64,000 nt of DNA from Cerrena zonata (lineage: Eukaryota > Basidiomycota > Agaricomycetes > Polyporales > Cerrenaceae), in contig JASBNA010000009.1 of assembly GCA_038087015.1 (NCBI GenBank), forward strand, positions 124,001 through 188,000. Reading direction: 5' to 3'. The notes under the pieces were generated by a model that did not search any database, was not told where the DNA came from, and saw nothing but the letters and a program-made list of their open reading frames with translations. The translations under genes were made by a program, and so were the position numbers. Positions 31,938-44,593 of the stretch are shown piece by piece. Position 1 is the first letter of the stretch, and each line of letters begins with the position of its first letter.

Positions 31938-32905
31938 ATGCCCGAAGGATACGATTATTTGTTCAAATTACTTCTTATTGGTGACTCTGGTGTCGGAAAG
32001 GTATGAAATATATCCTCACGTGCTGGCAGAATGAATTGAGCTCAAGACATTGTGGTCTACATAGTCATGTCTGCTTCTAAGATTCGCGGAGAACTCGTTC
32101 ACAGATAGTTACTTGAGTACCATTGGTGTCGACTTCAAGATTCGTACTGTGGAGTTGGAGGGGAAGATGTTTAAATTGCAGATCGTACGTATCATTGTGC
32201 TTGGCATCCTGTGGCTGGGTACTGACCTGATGTATAGTGGGATACGGCTGGTTCGTACTAGATCTGTTTGTGCGATCAACCATTATACTCATTGGTATGA
32301 ACAGGACAGGAGAGGTTCCGTACCATTTCGCAAGCGTATTACAGGGGAGCCCATGGTATTGTAGTGGTCTATGATGTAACAGACGGAGGTACGCGGCGAT
32401 ATCTTTCAAAGTCATTCGATCATAACCTTACAGTACAATATACAAACAGAGTCCTTTGAACACGTCAAAGGATGGCTAACAGAAATTGAACGACACGCGT
32501 CGGAAGGCGTCAGAAAATTGCTCATTGGCAACAAGTCGGACCTCGTTGACAAGAAGGTTATCGAATACGGCGTCGCCAAGGTATTTCTTATTTCTTGTTT
32601 CTGATTGCCCGAAGTATAATACAAACACTGCAACAGGACTTCGCGGATGAGAAACAACTTCCTTTCCTTGAAACGTCAGCAAAGAACTCGACAAATGTTG
32701 AAGAAGCATTCCTTGCGCTAGCAAAGGAAATTCGGGACAGGTAAATTATTTCAATACGAGGAAACTTTACACCTTACCTTGTTCTCATCGCTTCTTTAGT
32801 GCTGACTCGCAACCGGATATTTCGTCAAACGCGAACAAGAGCAACATTGTCGCGCCCGGTCGTCCGTTGGACGCAGAAGAGTCATCAGGGGGATGCCAGT
32901 GTTGA
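31938..32905 (+). CDS. YPT1: Ypt1/Rab1 small GTPase
   Basis: Controls ER-to-Golgi vesicle tethering and early autophagy. The ATG at 31938 starts [20 protein letters not shown], with the P-loop split from [18 protein letters not shown] by an intron. Effector loop and switch [17 protein letters not shown]. Switch [23 protein letters not shown]4 box NKSD and G5 box ETSAKN are both present. The C-terminus ends GGCQC, a CXC double-geranylgeranylation signal. Six or more short introns interrupt the gene. The [20 protein letters not shown] start and the effector loop favour Ypt1/Rab1 over Sec4/Rab8. Motifs are complete. Confidence 0.95.
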
Positions 32906-33312
32906 AATAGCACAGCGCACTTCCCGGTATATGTGTATCCCATATCTATAATTGTCTTGTATATCTCAACCTATATATGCTGCTTTGTAGTATCTTTTTT
33001 TAGGTCTGGGCTTGACTATTATCCCGCCTTTGTCCGCAAATGGTCAGCGACGGAGCCATTACTGTTTGTGATTCGCCTATTGGTCAAGAAGCTTGGGCGC
33101 TTGAGAATCCTTTCCTAATTTGGAACAATAAGTTTGGCGAGCCTATTGTCCTTCGCGTCGGCAGTTGTGCGCATTGTGTTGAGATTATAATAATAAGAGG
33201 ACCTAGCGACGATGCTCCGTATCCTTCTTGGACCCCCGAGGCTGCTCAGCCGTTTTTTCGTTTTCTCTTCCTACTACCACCACCTGTTTCTCCTGGCGAG
33301 AGAGTCGCCACC
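32906..33312. other. Intergenic between YPT1 and Cys-rich receptor gene
   Basis: No gene seen; promoter of the downstream gene. The start ATG at 33313 is preceded by CGCCACC, a good initiation context. Confidence 0.45.
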
Positions 33313-36284
33313 ATGATCTCCAACTTACTTGCTCTCATTCCAATCGTTTTAGGCACAACTGTTGGTACGTCACCTTGTCCAGATGTCATTCTGAGTAGTC
33401 TTGTACTGACAGCTAGGAACGACAGCCGCACAGTCTAATCCTTCTATCGTCTGCGTTGCAGGTCAATGCCTCCAGGGGTTCACGAACATCACGAGTGAGT
33501 GTGTCCTTGTATTCTATTTGGGATAGTGTACTGAACTCCCCTCTAGTCGGTGCAACGCTATCAACTCCCGGTAGCTCAGCGTCAGTTCAACTGCTACCAG
33601 GGCAATACACCTCCGACACGAATCCACAACTTCTCCATACACTCCTAACATCATCATCTGCAACACTAGCACCATCTCCCGGCTTCAACAACTCTACCAC
33701 CGTATCGCTTCCGCTTACTGTCGCGCTTGAAGCAGGTGTTGCTGCCTACGCGCAAGCGAACTACTCTGGTGCAGGAACATTCACTCAACTTCCTCAAACC
33801 AATGGCTCGCTCAGCTCGACGTCAATTTCAGCTGGTTCTCTTATGCTGTCGTCGAATGTCTGGACAGCAGTGTCCTCTGGTTCAGCTTCAAGTGATCGTC
33901 TCATTCTCTGGGACTCAATACCAGACCTTTCCCAACTCCCATCAGGAGCGTCTGCCGCCAAATCCTCCCTTTCCATCCTCGAGATTCAATCCTCTGCATG
34001 TTCTCCTCCCTGCTCAGGAGCAGGTATCTGTTCCGCATCAGGAACATGTACTTGTCCTACCGGTTTTACAGGTTCCTCTTGTGAATCGTGCGCGCAAGGC
34101 TTCTTCGGTCCGAATTGCCAACCATGCCCCCAAGGTTGTACATCTTGTGACGAGGGCATTTCCGGCACGGGTCGGTGTCTTTCTCCTCAAGTTTCGAACC
34201 CTCCCTCGTCATGCAACTGCCTAAACGGGGTTTGTGGCTCGAACGGGCAGTGTTCATGTAACGCGGGGTGGACGAGTGCAGATAACGGAACTGCTTGTGC
34301 GAATGCGCCCAAGGCTTTTTCTTGTCATCCGACGGCAATTGTCAAGCTTGCCAGCTAGGCTGTACCCAGTGCGCTGACCAAACCGGGAACTGCATTTCAT
34401 GCAAGACCGGATTCACTCAAGACGCTAATGATCGTACAAAATGCATCAGCACCCAAACTGCGACATCAACGGGAACTACCTGTCCCGATGGAAGTTTCAG
34501 CAACGGAACGGCTTGTGCCCCCTGCTCTCCGCTTTGCCAAACTTGTACGGGCGCAACCTCGAATGATTGTGTTATTTGTGGAGCTGGAAAGTATTCGTTA
34601 AACGGCAACTGTGTGGCCGCCGATGGGAATGGTGTTTGCGAGGGATCTAGTATGATTGCAGATAACAATAAACACGAATGTGATAGTAAGTGGCTTTCTA
34701 TCCTCCCGCTTGATGGTGGTGTACAATTCGTCTGATGAAATTCTTTCTCGGAATAGGTTGTCCGGCAAAGTGCACGTCATGCAAGATCCCCAACTTCAAT
34801 GTCGCATCCACAGTAAATCAGCTCCAGTGCACTGGATGTTTGCCTGGGTTCGTATTATCGCAAGGGAAATGTGTAGAGAATTGCCCATCTGGAACTTTCC
34901 TCAATCCGCAAGATAATCTCACCTGTACCGGTATGTCGCAATTTCCGATGACTCGTGTCACTCCTCCTCTAATTGTATTCGAAACACAGCTTGTGACTCT
35001 TCCTGTGGGACTTGTGTAGGATCAGCGACCTTCTGCCTGACGTGCGCCAACAATCAGCTCGCATCCAATGGGAAATGCGTCGCTTCATGTCCATCCAACA
35101 CTTTCAGTTCTTCCGGATCTTGCATTCCGTGTCATCCAGATTGCGCATCTTGTTCTGGATCTTCATTCAACCAATGTTCCAGCTGCCCTTCCAGTCGTCC
35201 TGTTCTCACCAGCGGCCGATGCCTTCCTACCTGCAGCAAGTCACAGTTTTTCGATAAGACATCATCCTCCTGTCAGTCTTGTGACTCGAGCTGTTCGAGC
35301 TGCTCTGGATCTGGTCCAAACAATTGTTTGGCGTGTTCTAGCTCAAGCCAGATCCTACGAGGTGGTACTTGTGTATCTAGCACATGTTCCTCCTCCACAA
35401 GCATCGTTCCAGGATTGGGTATATGCCTTTCGGACTTAGTTGTTGTCCCCGTCTCTTCTGGAACCAGCAGCGCTATTCCTCTTCCGACAGTCACAGGTCT
35501 CGATACCCCAATTGCTCCAACCACGTCAAGCCGCTCGTTGAAGTGGTGGGAGATACTCCTCATGGCCTTGGGATGTGCGTTCATCTTCCTGATGTTCTTG
35601 ATGTGCTGGCGTCGCCGGGCACGCAAACGGCGCGCTCAAGCCACAGTTGCATTCGCCCAGGCCAAACGGCTTACGCCGCAGAACAACTGGAGATGGCGCT
35701 TGGTCAGGTTTGGTGAACGTTTGTTTGGACACAAGCCGAGCCAACGGTTTGTGCCACCTGAGCAACAGCAGAACTTCAAGATGGAAAAACTCAAAGCGGC
35801 TGAAGAAGCACGATACAGTAGGGATATGGACAAGCTCCTCGATTCCTACGATTATTCGAGATACTCGAAGGCTGGCTCCAGTCGAGGGCCTTCACCGCTT
35901 CCTTCTCTTCGAGATTACAACCACAACAGGACAGCCGCAGCACATCCCAATCGTCTTTCTGGAACATCGTTGTCTGCTGGTTCGATATACTCTCAAGTAA
36001 CGGGCATGCCTCGCAAGGCCGCCGAACCAAGACAGCCAGTGAAGAATGCACGCGACTTGCTTCCATCCAGATTTTCTGGTACATCTTATACAAATTCTAC
36101 TCGGTCAGATCCCCTCCCACCCCCGCCGCCGCTTAATCTCATTGAGATTGACCGTCCGCCGACACCCGCGCAGGAATACGCGAGGCTAGTCAGTACTAAC
36201 CAGGTACCTCCTCGTGGTTCGTATTGGCTTATGCCTAATGACACGGGGAATACGAACGTTTCACGTAACCCTTTCAGACGATGA
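33313..36284 (+). CDS. Type-I membrane protein with EGF/furin-like Cys-rich repeats, one frame break
   Basis: Probable cell-surface protein; ligand and role unknown. A signal peptide (ISNLLALIPIVLGTTV) precedes a Ser/Thr-rich domain of about 170 residues (LLPGQYTSDTNPQLLHTLL). Many Cys-rich modules follow, for example CSPPCSGAGICSASGTC, CPTGFTGSSCESCAQGFFG and CPSNTFSSSGSCIPCHPDC, as in growth-factor-receptor and variant-surface-type folds. A single transmembrane helix (WWEILLMALGCAFIFLMFLM) is followed by an RRRARKRR stop-transfer and a cytoplasmic tail of about 225 residues with a Pro-rich run. Around 34297-34303 the frame shifts: TGTGCGAATGCGCCC should continue as Cys-Ala-Lys-Cys-Ala but lacks one base. 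Both sides are clearly the same Cys-repeat protein and no normal intron explains it. It is a sequence error or an inactivating deletion. Further introns lie near 34685 and 34935. Confidence 0.85.
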
Positions 36285-39200
36285 TGCATTTGGATAATCC
36301 TCATGGACATATCATGTAATTTTTTACCACACATTTCTACTTCACGATACTATACCTTTTTGCATTACGATTTCGGACATTGTATAGACACCCCTTTCAT
36401 TTACCATTCGTTATTATACCACCAACGTACCATACATTCAGTCGTGTAGTACTAGTGTCGCATGTATCCATAATCTAGGCTTAACGTGCGTTACGATTAT
36501 GAAATATCTTCGAGAAATTCTGCCGCCGGATAGTGGTCAGCAAGCCGGACATCGAATAAGTAAGAAATTTCGCAGTAGAAATTATGCATGCACCGTGGTC
36601 CTCGTTTTCGTACACCTGTCAATGCTTATTGAACGTACCGCATGATTATCTATCTTGTTAACTTCAACCAACATCATCAACATCTCCCGCGACGTTGTGC
36701 AGGGTACATGATAGCTGTCATTTCAACAAGCTTCCAAGAATCCCAGCGATAGTATTCAAATGACCACGAACACAACAGGTACAGGAACTCTGCTTCCGGG
36801 GCATCATTTCCCCGATTATCAAAGTATGCGGTTATTTTGCGAAGGGGTGTACGTACCGCGAAGCAGCGGTGTAATAGCTTAAAATTGGGGCGGCATCTGC
36901 CTGGTACAGTACGTGAGCTCATCTAGCACGGGGCCAAGAGGTATAATAACGGAGTTAGTAATCTTCACGCGCGCTGTATAAAGAGAAGTGGGAATGGCAA
37001 TTCGACGTCCGGATGCGAACCTACTCAAGATACGCTTCTCACCCAAGTAAGGTGATCGATCCCGATCTCAGGTCGAAGACAATGAAATCTGGAGCTGAAC
37101 ATCCATGTAGAAGAAGCATAGCATGCAGCAAGATTGTGTCTCTCCAGAATCTCGTAAATGCATAGATATAGGAGCTTCTTGAATCGATCCACAACTCGTG
37201 CTGCGGCTGTACAGACGGACTCGTCGGTACTCTCCGTTATTAGATGCCACCGACCCGTCATCTGCTGGTATACAGATGCTAGATCCATAAAACGCAAGGC
37301 ACGGCGTATCTATCCCCAACTGGGCGAGCGAGACCTCAGATGCAGCCCTGAATCTGAGTGAACCTGACACGCAATCTGCAAAGAAGCAATCACGTTAGAA
37401 GGCCAATGACGAAAGTACCCAAATGGAGTGCACTAACCCACCGTATTGTAAATGAAATACTTGACATTGGATAAAATGTATTAGCAATGATCGTCGACGT
37501 CAAAGTAACAAGTACGAGGTCCACATAATGAGTTTGGAAGAGTGTCTTGGACCTTGGGGATATCAAAGCATAAGCAAGGATAGGTAGTTGAGCTTGGTAA
37601 TAGTGCAATCAAAGTGCAATATTATTGACTCCCTCCAGCCATAAAGTTAAGTAAGAAACTCTAAACGAGACTGGTTTGGGAAAGAGATGTTCCTATCCTG
37701 GTTGTATGTAAAAGATCATGCCGTAGGCGGCAAAATACGTATGGTTGGAACTCTAGGCATTCGCGGAAATGAGGGCGCAGAACAACGGTATTGTCACCGT
37801 AATGATTCCATGTTACGTTGCGAGAACACCATTCTCTGCGGCTGCAAGTATAGTCATCCGCTATAACTGTGCTAAATGAGGTACCAGTAAGCCCATGAAT
37901 GCTGATGTTTCTACCTAAGAGAACCCAGTTCATGGTTACTAAGAAACCCCGGTCTAATATTGTGAGCGTACACATCCAGAAATAACTTCCGTGTCTGAAG
38001 TCACCAGGAATGAGAACACACCAAAAGGAGCGCCAGAAAAGCGCTAGGCAAACCGGATGAAGGTTCGTTCACCCTCTGGCAAGGTCGCAGGCATTGTCCG
38101 ATGACAGGTTCTATAAGCAACGTAGGTTTCCTCATGACACCATTCCCTGAGAACGAAGCGGTCAAGAGAGAGCTGGCATAAGTTGATTGAATCGGATTAG
38201 ACCCTGTCTTCCAGTGACCCAGCTATTTTGTGAATGACAGTAATCCGTACCGATGAAACACGGAAACTGAAGGATTCTATCAAGATATTGAAATGAGCAT
38301 ACTATAATCCAGTTAGACTTTTCTCAGATGATAAAACGGTAGCGTGGATCTCCGACTGATACAACAGGAGGAACCGTGTGATAAATTCGTTCCGTATCTG
38401 CGAAGAAAGGGTACATTTGAGAACTCTAGAAGACACATGTTCAATAGCGGTGGCGTTAAACACAGAGTTCGAGATCAGCACATACTTAGAATACTACCTT
38501 GAGGAGTCGAGGTCGAGTCCGCTAAAACCGCGTGGTAGAAGAAGGAGAGGAAGGAGGCAGGGTGACCTCCAGCTTACTGCCACTGCCAGTGTCGTCAGAG
38601 AAGATTATGTAATACATTCTTTCTAGACAAGGAACGATTTAAAATTCCTTTGGGTGCTGGCACTTTCAAATATACAGTGATGTCTGAAGGTAGGTCTATG
38701 TTGAAGTCTAACTAAATCGGTAGAATCAGATCTCGCTGTCCAGAAATTTAATTGTGGCTGAAACCCAGTTCTTGGATGGGACAACAAACTGCTGCACCTT
38801 CGGATCGCATGGTATCATGAATTGCCTATCATAGGTCTCTACAACACCGATGACCTTGCAAATTTGTATATACGTTTGCATGCCGCCGAGCCTGAGATTG
38901 CCATGTACAGCCGCTTGAGCAATTTCCGGAGGTCCAAATTACCCTGTGTCCTTCGACTATGGCCAACATCCCAACTTCCTCAAGTTCCCAGCGGAGATTC
39001 GGAACTTCGATGCACTGTGATGCAATAAAGTGTCAACGGATTGGGACGATTAGCGAGATGCTGCCGCACAAAGACTGTCTCAATTCACGGACTAGTTTTC
39101 AACCTACCCCCTGTGTCCTCCTCTCGCTGTCTTTTTCGGCACTCTAGAACTGCAGTTTCCAGAAGAATTGTGGTGCAGGCATTGAAGCAGACCCCCAAAT

Positions 39201-39351
39201 CGTGGGCTTCTCATGATTCGAAGATTTCTGATCCATCGTGCCCAATGTTCGTTTCTAAAGGCTGTGGTCGTCGCCCAAACTCATTCCGTGCCGTAGATAT
39301 TCTCGTCTCTGGCAGAGCATTGTTTTCTTGACCCAAATCCCATGGATGGCC
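36285..39351. other. 3-kb intergenic region with coding-like fragments
   Basis: No complete gene could be built. On the minus strand near 37860-37930 the segment GRNISIHGLTG and near 37290-37370 the segment LAQLGIDTPCLAFYGSSI look partly coding but are not linkable. On the plus strand, 38784-38925 stays open with WDNKLLHLRIAWYHELPIIG and DDLANLYIRLHAAEPEIAMY; it continues in another frame as GGPNYPVSFDYGQHPNFLKF to a stop at 39018. I do not recognise these. They look like the remains of one or two genes. Confidence 0.3.
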
Positions 39352-39358
39352 TATATAA
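39352..39358 (+). promoter_or_regulatory. TATA box of CFA synthase gene
   Basis: TATATAA lies 75 bases before the start codon at 39433. Confidence 0.5.
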
Positions 39359-39432
39359 ACTCAGTCTCGCTCGGAGGGCACCATAACAACTCCAAGAAGT
39401 TGGTGCCCTCGTCCCTACAATCCATCATATCC

Positions 39433-41450
39433 ATGTCGATGTCCACTGTTCTTACTTGCCGTTCGCCGTCTGACTGTCGCTCGTTGACTACTGGCGTAAC
39501 TGTTACCGTCAAGACAGCACGCTCCTACTTTGCTTCGCTTGGTGGGTGTGCTTACTTGTCGCAGATGAATTGATCTAAACTTATCCAACATAGCACGCTC
39601 TTCGATACTATCATTCCTAGTACGCGCCATTACTGTTGGATACCTCTGCATAGAAGATCAAGAGGGTACCCACGAGTTCGGCATATGTACCAAGACAAAC
39701 AGTGTTGTTCGCCTCCGAGTAATCAGCCATGAATTCTGGACAAGAATATTTATGTGAGTAACTAAGACAATCTTTGACTAACGCTGGGTACTTACGTCTC
39801 TAAAAAAGGTCCGGGGATCTTGGGTGTGAGTTCTATTGTTTCAGAGTTCTATTCCTGAGCTCACATCATCATATGCCGCAATGGCAATATAGTCAGCGAG
39901 GCTTATATCATGGGCGAAATCGAAGTTGAAGACCTACAAGCTGTTATGGATGTGAGTAACTGGTGTGAACTTACGTTCTCTGCATGGTGCCTGATCTTCT
40001 CTTTCCTTTCCTTCGGTGTATTAGCTATGGCTTCAGAACCAATCAAGTATGACCGGGCTATCATCCGTCGTGGGTCGTCTATCCTCGGTGCTTTCCGGCT
40101 TCACGAATGCGGTATTTGGCCAAACTCGTTCCCAAGCTCGCCTGAACGCCATTGCAAGTTATGACCAGTCCAACGAGTTGTTCAAAGTAAGTTCACATCG
40201 CTCATTAATCAAACCTACTCTTCGAACAATAACCTTCTTCATCGTCTACAGGCATTCCTAAGCACAGAGATGATGTATTCTTGCGCTCTCTGGAGTGATG
40301 CCGAAGGTGGTGTTCATGGGGATCTTGCGTCTGGGTCGTCCCCGAATGACCTGGAGATGGCTCAAGCCAGGAAAATCCATTACGTGTTGAAGAAGGCGCG
40401 TGTACGCCCAGGACATCGAATTTTAGAGTTCGGGTCTGGATGGGGCGGTCTTGCAATTGAAGTAAGTCGGCTATAATGCCCAAATTCTTATAGGACTCAC
40501 GATAAGCTATCTAGGCTGCCCGTTCATACGGTTGCGAGGTTGATACTCTCACTCTCTCAGCAGAACAGAAGGCTCTCGCAGAAGAGCGGATACATGCTGC
40601 CGGGTTGGACGGCCGCATTCGAGTTCATCTCTTAGATTACCGAGACATTCCCTCTTCATTCAAGCATGCATTCGATGCATTTATTAGCATCGAGATGCTG
40701 GAACATGTGGGCGCGCATGTGAGTATTCCACAATATCGGATACTCTTTCCCTCATCGATCGATTAATTGTGATATCACCCGCAGTATTACAAAAAATACT
40801 TTCAATTGGTAGACTTCGCACTCAAACCCACCAATGCCACTGCAGTTGTTACGTCATCGACATTTCCTGAAGCTCGTTTCTCTACTTATCAGTAAGTGCC
40901 CATAGATTCCGCTCTCTTCCCGACTCAATACAAATAAATTTCTAGAGCACAAGATTTTATGCGCAAATACATGTGGCCGAACTCATGTCTTCCTTCAGCC
41001 ACAAGTCTCATTTCAGCCGCTTATGCGGCTTCTCACGGCCGATTTACTCTCGAAGGTGTTGAGAATCATGCTGCTCGTAAGTATTCCGTAACACCCTATT
41101 ACATTTTATTCAACAAGAATTTGTAAAGACTACCCCCGCACACTCCGAACCTGGGGTCGTCGTTTAGAGCAGAATTTTCGTCAGGAAGTCATGGCCCAAA
41201 CTCACCCGGCACTCAAAGACCCCGCAGAATTCGCTGCCTTCAAGCGAAAGTGGGAATACCTTTTTGCATATGCTGGTGCAGGCTTCTCGAAGGGTTATAT
41301 TACTTGTCATATGCTGACATTCATTCGTGCGGTAAGTTCCTTTTCATTTAATGTGGTGGTGTGCTTAATCTTACATTCCCGGTATATCCATAGAACGATA
41401 TTCCTTTCGTTGGTGAGGAGAAGTGTGTACGATCGAACAATGTCTCTTGA
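39433..41450 (+). CDS. cfs1: Cyclopropane-fatty-acyl-phospholipid synthase-like (cfs1-type)
   Basis: SAM-dependent methylene transfer to unsaturated fatty acyl chains of phospholipids. Eleven exons join in frame to 470 residues: 39433-39541, 39594-39753, 39809-39823, 39897-39951, 40025-40186, 40252-40461, 40515-40718, 40785-40891, 40946-41076, 41129-41331 and 41394-41450. The third exon is only 15 nt and encodes part of FMSGDLGEAYIMGEIEVEDL. The N-terminal domain has ITVGYLCIEDQEG and FGQTRSQARLNAIASYDQSN. The catalytic part has MMYSCALW, RILEFGSGWGGLAIE (SAM motif I), CEVDTLTLSAEQKALAEERI, FDAFISIEMLEHVG and YPRTLRTWGRRLEQNF. In the mushroom Coprinopsis a gene of this type, cfs1, is needed for fruiting. 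That this is the ortholog is inference. The start was chosen as the first ATG after the TATA box that keeps the frame. Confidence 0.9.
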
Positions 41451-42818
41451 TTTTCTGACACGGACATACCGGGTTCTCGTCTTATGGATTATACTCTTCA
41501 TAAATGTTGTACAACATCCCTCTATCTATTAACATGAATTACCAAAACCCTTTGCAATAACCTGGCCATCGCCGACCCGGAAGTATGCGTCCAACCACTG
41601 GCACCCCATTCGACATATTCGGTTAGCGCCCCGCATGCAAGCTTGTGAGCATTTTCAACTTCGAACATGAGGATAGAAGGTTACCATCATAGGTATTCGT
41701 CTATTACATACATTACTACAAACGACGATGGTGTGTTGCTCGGAAGCACTACTCGTAAAATACCGAATTGAGGTCGGAGAACCGGGTTTGGATCACCCAT
41801 AACCCTTTCAGAGTATCTTGTGGTCTTCTCCCGCGAAGCTGATGACAACATATGCAGTCGCCCCTGGGCCTGTGACTCTATCCACAAAGCATGGATCGGG
41901 CATGGATCTCATATGGAAGGTCAGTATTACCTTGTTGAGGTCGGAGATCATGTCCTCCTTCAGTCTGCATGCGGTAGTAGTTAATTAAGAGGCAACTGTA
42001 ATCCCATGATACTCCGGAGACGAGTGGCTTTTAATATCGGCGGAATCCACACTCGTGGTGTAATCGTAAACAATTGAGTCCCTGCGGGAGCGAGTCTCGA
42101 AATAGCTGTGGGACTGGCTTGAACTTGCTTATTGACTGCTTCTAATAATGAGAATTACGGTTCACATCTGGAGAATCGTGAAACCATAGAACCTCCTGTG
42201 TTCTAATGAATCTGATAAGTAAAACGGAGAGCCAGTTCCGTTTTCGCGCTCGGGAGCATTGCAGTAGCTGCATGCACTCGACTTGGACGTGTTCTGTCAA
42301 CGATACTTTTAGTGTTTTAAGATCGAAGTAAAATACCTAGCCAATAGAAAGGATGCTGAGGGGTGGCATCTGGACCTTTCTGAGCCCCTGGACCCAGTGG
42401 TTATCGAGTAAGCCAAACCACAAGGCATGCCAAATTTAGCTTCCGGCGATAACAAGTGTGTGTATGCAATAGACAATAATTCCTTGTCCACTTGAGCTTC
42501 AACTTGAGTATTACACGCCAATTTATATCTTTCTGGAGGTCTGGTGAATACAAATATTGGTGTGGCAAAGCATGTTGAGTCATGCCAGCGATTTGGATGA
42601 TTGAAGGATATTGTAAGAACGCTATAGGGCGCTTCGCGTGTGTGGACACTTGTCTGTTTACGTAATCGGATAGATCCACGCCACCGAAGGAACTGGCACA
42701 AGAGCTGGCTTGCTTTACCAAAGCGCGTGAACATAGTGAAAGTAAGCCATATATGACACTTAAACTGCTATACAACTGACATCCATGTTTCTCTCACAGC
42801 ACAGTCTGGATTCCAGGT
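41451..42818. other. 1.4-kb intergenic region
   Basis: No gene could be assigned. A minus-strand stretch near 41680-41900 has short coding-like pieces (for example TGPGATAYVVISFAGEDHK) in different frames separated by stops; a small gene with an intron or a remnant is possible. Confidence 0.3.
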
Positions 42819-44593
42819 ATGACTGCGGCATGTCCACACAAACAGCTACGTGTCGCATTCGTACATCCAGATTTGGGAATCGGTGTGTATAGCTTGGGTA
42901 ACATAAATCCTGTTTATTCTGATTACCTTTTTGTATCGTAGGTGGCGCCGAACGGCTTGTGGTTGATGCAGCTCTAGGCCTGCAGAAACTCGGACATGCT
43001 GTCGACATCTATACTTCCCATCACGACCCAAACCATTGTTTCGATGAAACAAGAGACGGTAACTGTATAGCTATCGAATGTTACACACCCTTGACTCACC
43101 AAAATGCGACCCTTTGGTAGGCACATTGAATGTGCACGCGATACATCCACCGGTTCCTCGAGCCTTCAAGGGCAAATTCCACATTCTTTTCTCTCATGCT
43201 CGACAACTACACCTCATAACCCATCTTCTCGGATCCTCAGTGCCGAAATACGATGTCTACTTCGTGGACCAGCTTTCAACGTGTATACCTTTTCTTAGAG
43301 CTTTCGGACATACCCGTGTAGTGTTCTATTGTCATTTCCCAGATAAACTACTCGCAGATGGCGCCTACGTGGAAGGCAAAATACAGCGCAAAGGTGGACT
43401 TCTAAAAAGAATTTATCGATTCCCCATGGACTGGCTTGAAGAAGTAACAACACGTAAGCTTTCTTGCATCTAATATCCAATCACGATGCTTGAATTAATG
43501 TCGGTATTCTTTAGGACAAGCTGATGTCATTCTAGCCAACTCGAATTTCACCTCTCGAGTGTTTAGAGCTCACTTCACTTCTATCGGGGTGACCCCTCAA
43601 GTTGTATACCCGGGGATTAACTTGGCGGCCTACGAAGTAACGAACGTGGACCACAAGGACCCTGATATCCTCCAAATTACCTCGTACGTATTAGCACCAT
43701 CCATCTCGGTCAAACCCCATCCCCTTCGCCTTATTTTGATGCGGTGAGCTGATGAAATGGGTAAACGCTAGCGACCGCCCTACCTTACTCTCACTGAACC
43801 GCTTCGAGAAGAAGAAGAATGCCAGTTTGGCTATCGAAGCCTTTGCTCGACTTCGAAAGAAGGTGGAGGGTACACCACACTTGAATTCCATGCGACTCGT
43901 AATAGCTGGTGAGGCTGCCTAAATTATACCCTTCTACTTCGGTCGCAATCGTAACACGTTTTTTCGGCAGGTGGTTATGACCCTCGACTAGAAGACAATA
44001 TGATGTGCTTCGTCTCTCTCGTCGACCGGGTCAAAGCTAACTCGCTCACATACGACATTATCCAACCTGGTTCCTCCAAAGTGAATATACCGCCCTTCCA
44101 GACTACCAAACAGGACCCGTCCGTTGTTTTCCTGCTTAATTTTACAACTTCCCAACGATCCGCGTTACTCTCCTCGTCTTCGACACTCTCGCTTCTATAT
44201 ACGCCTGAGAACGAACACTTTGGTATCGGGCCAGTAGAGGGTATGGTCTGTGGTGTTCCGGTCCTGGCATGCAACAGTGGGGGCCCTACAGAGAGTGTCG
44301 TTGATAGTCCACTTGCAGAAAGAACGGGTTGGTTATGCAAACCCGATCCCGACGTATGGGCTGAAGCATTATTGGAAATTGTTTCAATGTCGAAAGAAGA
44401 GAGGAAGGCGCTCGCGGAAAGGGCAACAGCCCGTGCGAAGGAAAAGTTTGGCATGGAGGCCATGGCAAAAGGTATCGAGTCGGCTCTGGAGAATGCAATT
44501 GCTATGGGTTCCGTCAACGTACTGACTTGGGTTTGGATTATCCTACTGTCAATCTTTTGTGTACCACTTGTTGCCTTAGTTGCGTTCCGTTGA
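42819..44593 (+). CDS. ALG2: ALG2, GDP-Man:dolichol-PP-oligosaccharide alpha-1,3/1,6-mannosyltransferase
   Basis: Adds the second and third mannose to the lipid-linked N-glycan precursor on the cytosolic face of the ER. The ATG at 42819 leads to [20 protein letters not shown], the family N-terminus, followed by KLGHAVDIYTSHHDPNHCF, GHTRVVFYCHFPD, ANSNFTSRVF, the second Rossmann half LLSLNRFEKKKNASLAIEAF and the nucleotide-sugar motif TPENEHFGIGPVEGMVCGVP. A C-terminal hydrophobic segment (VLTWVWIILLSIFCVPLVAL) anchors it. At least five short introns are seen. The gene is a complete GT4 enzyme. It is convergent with the calcipressin gene. Confidence 0.95.
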
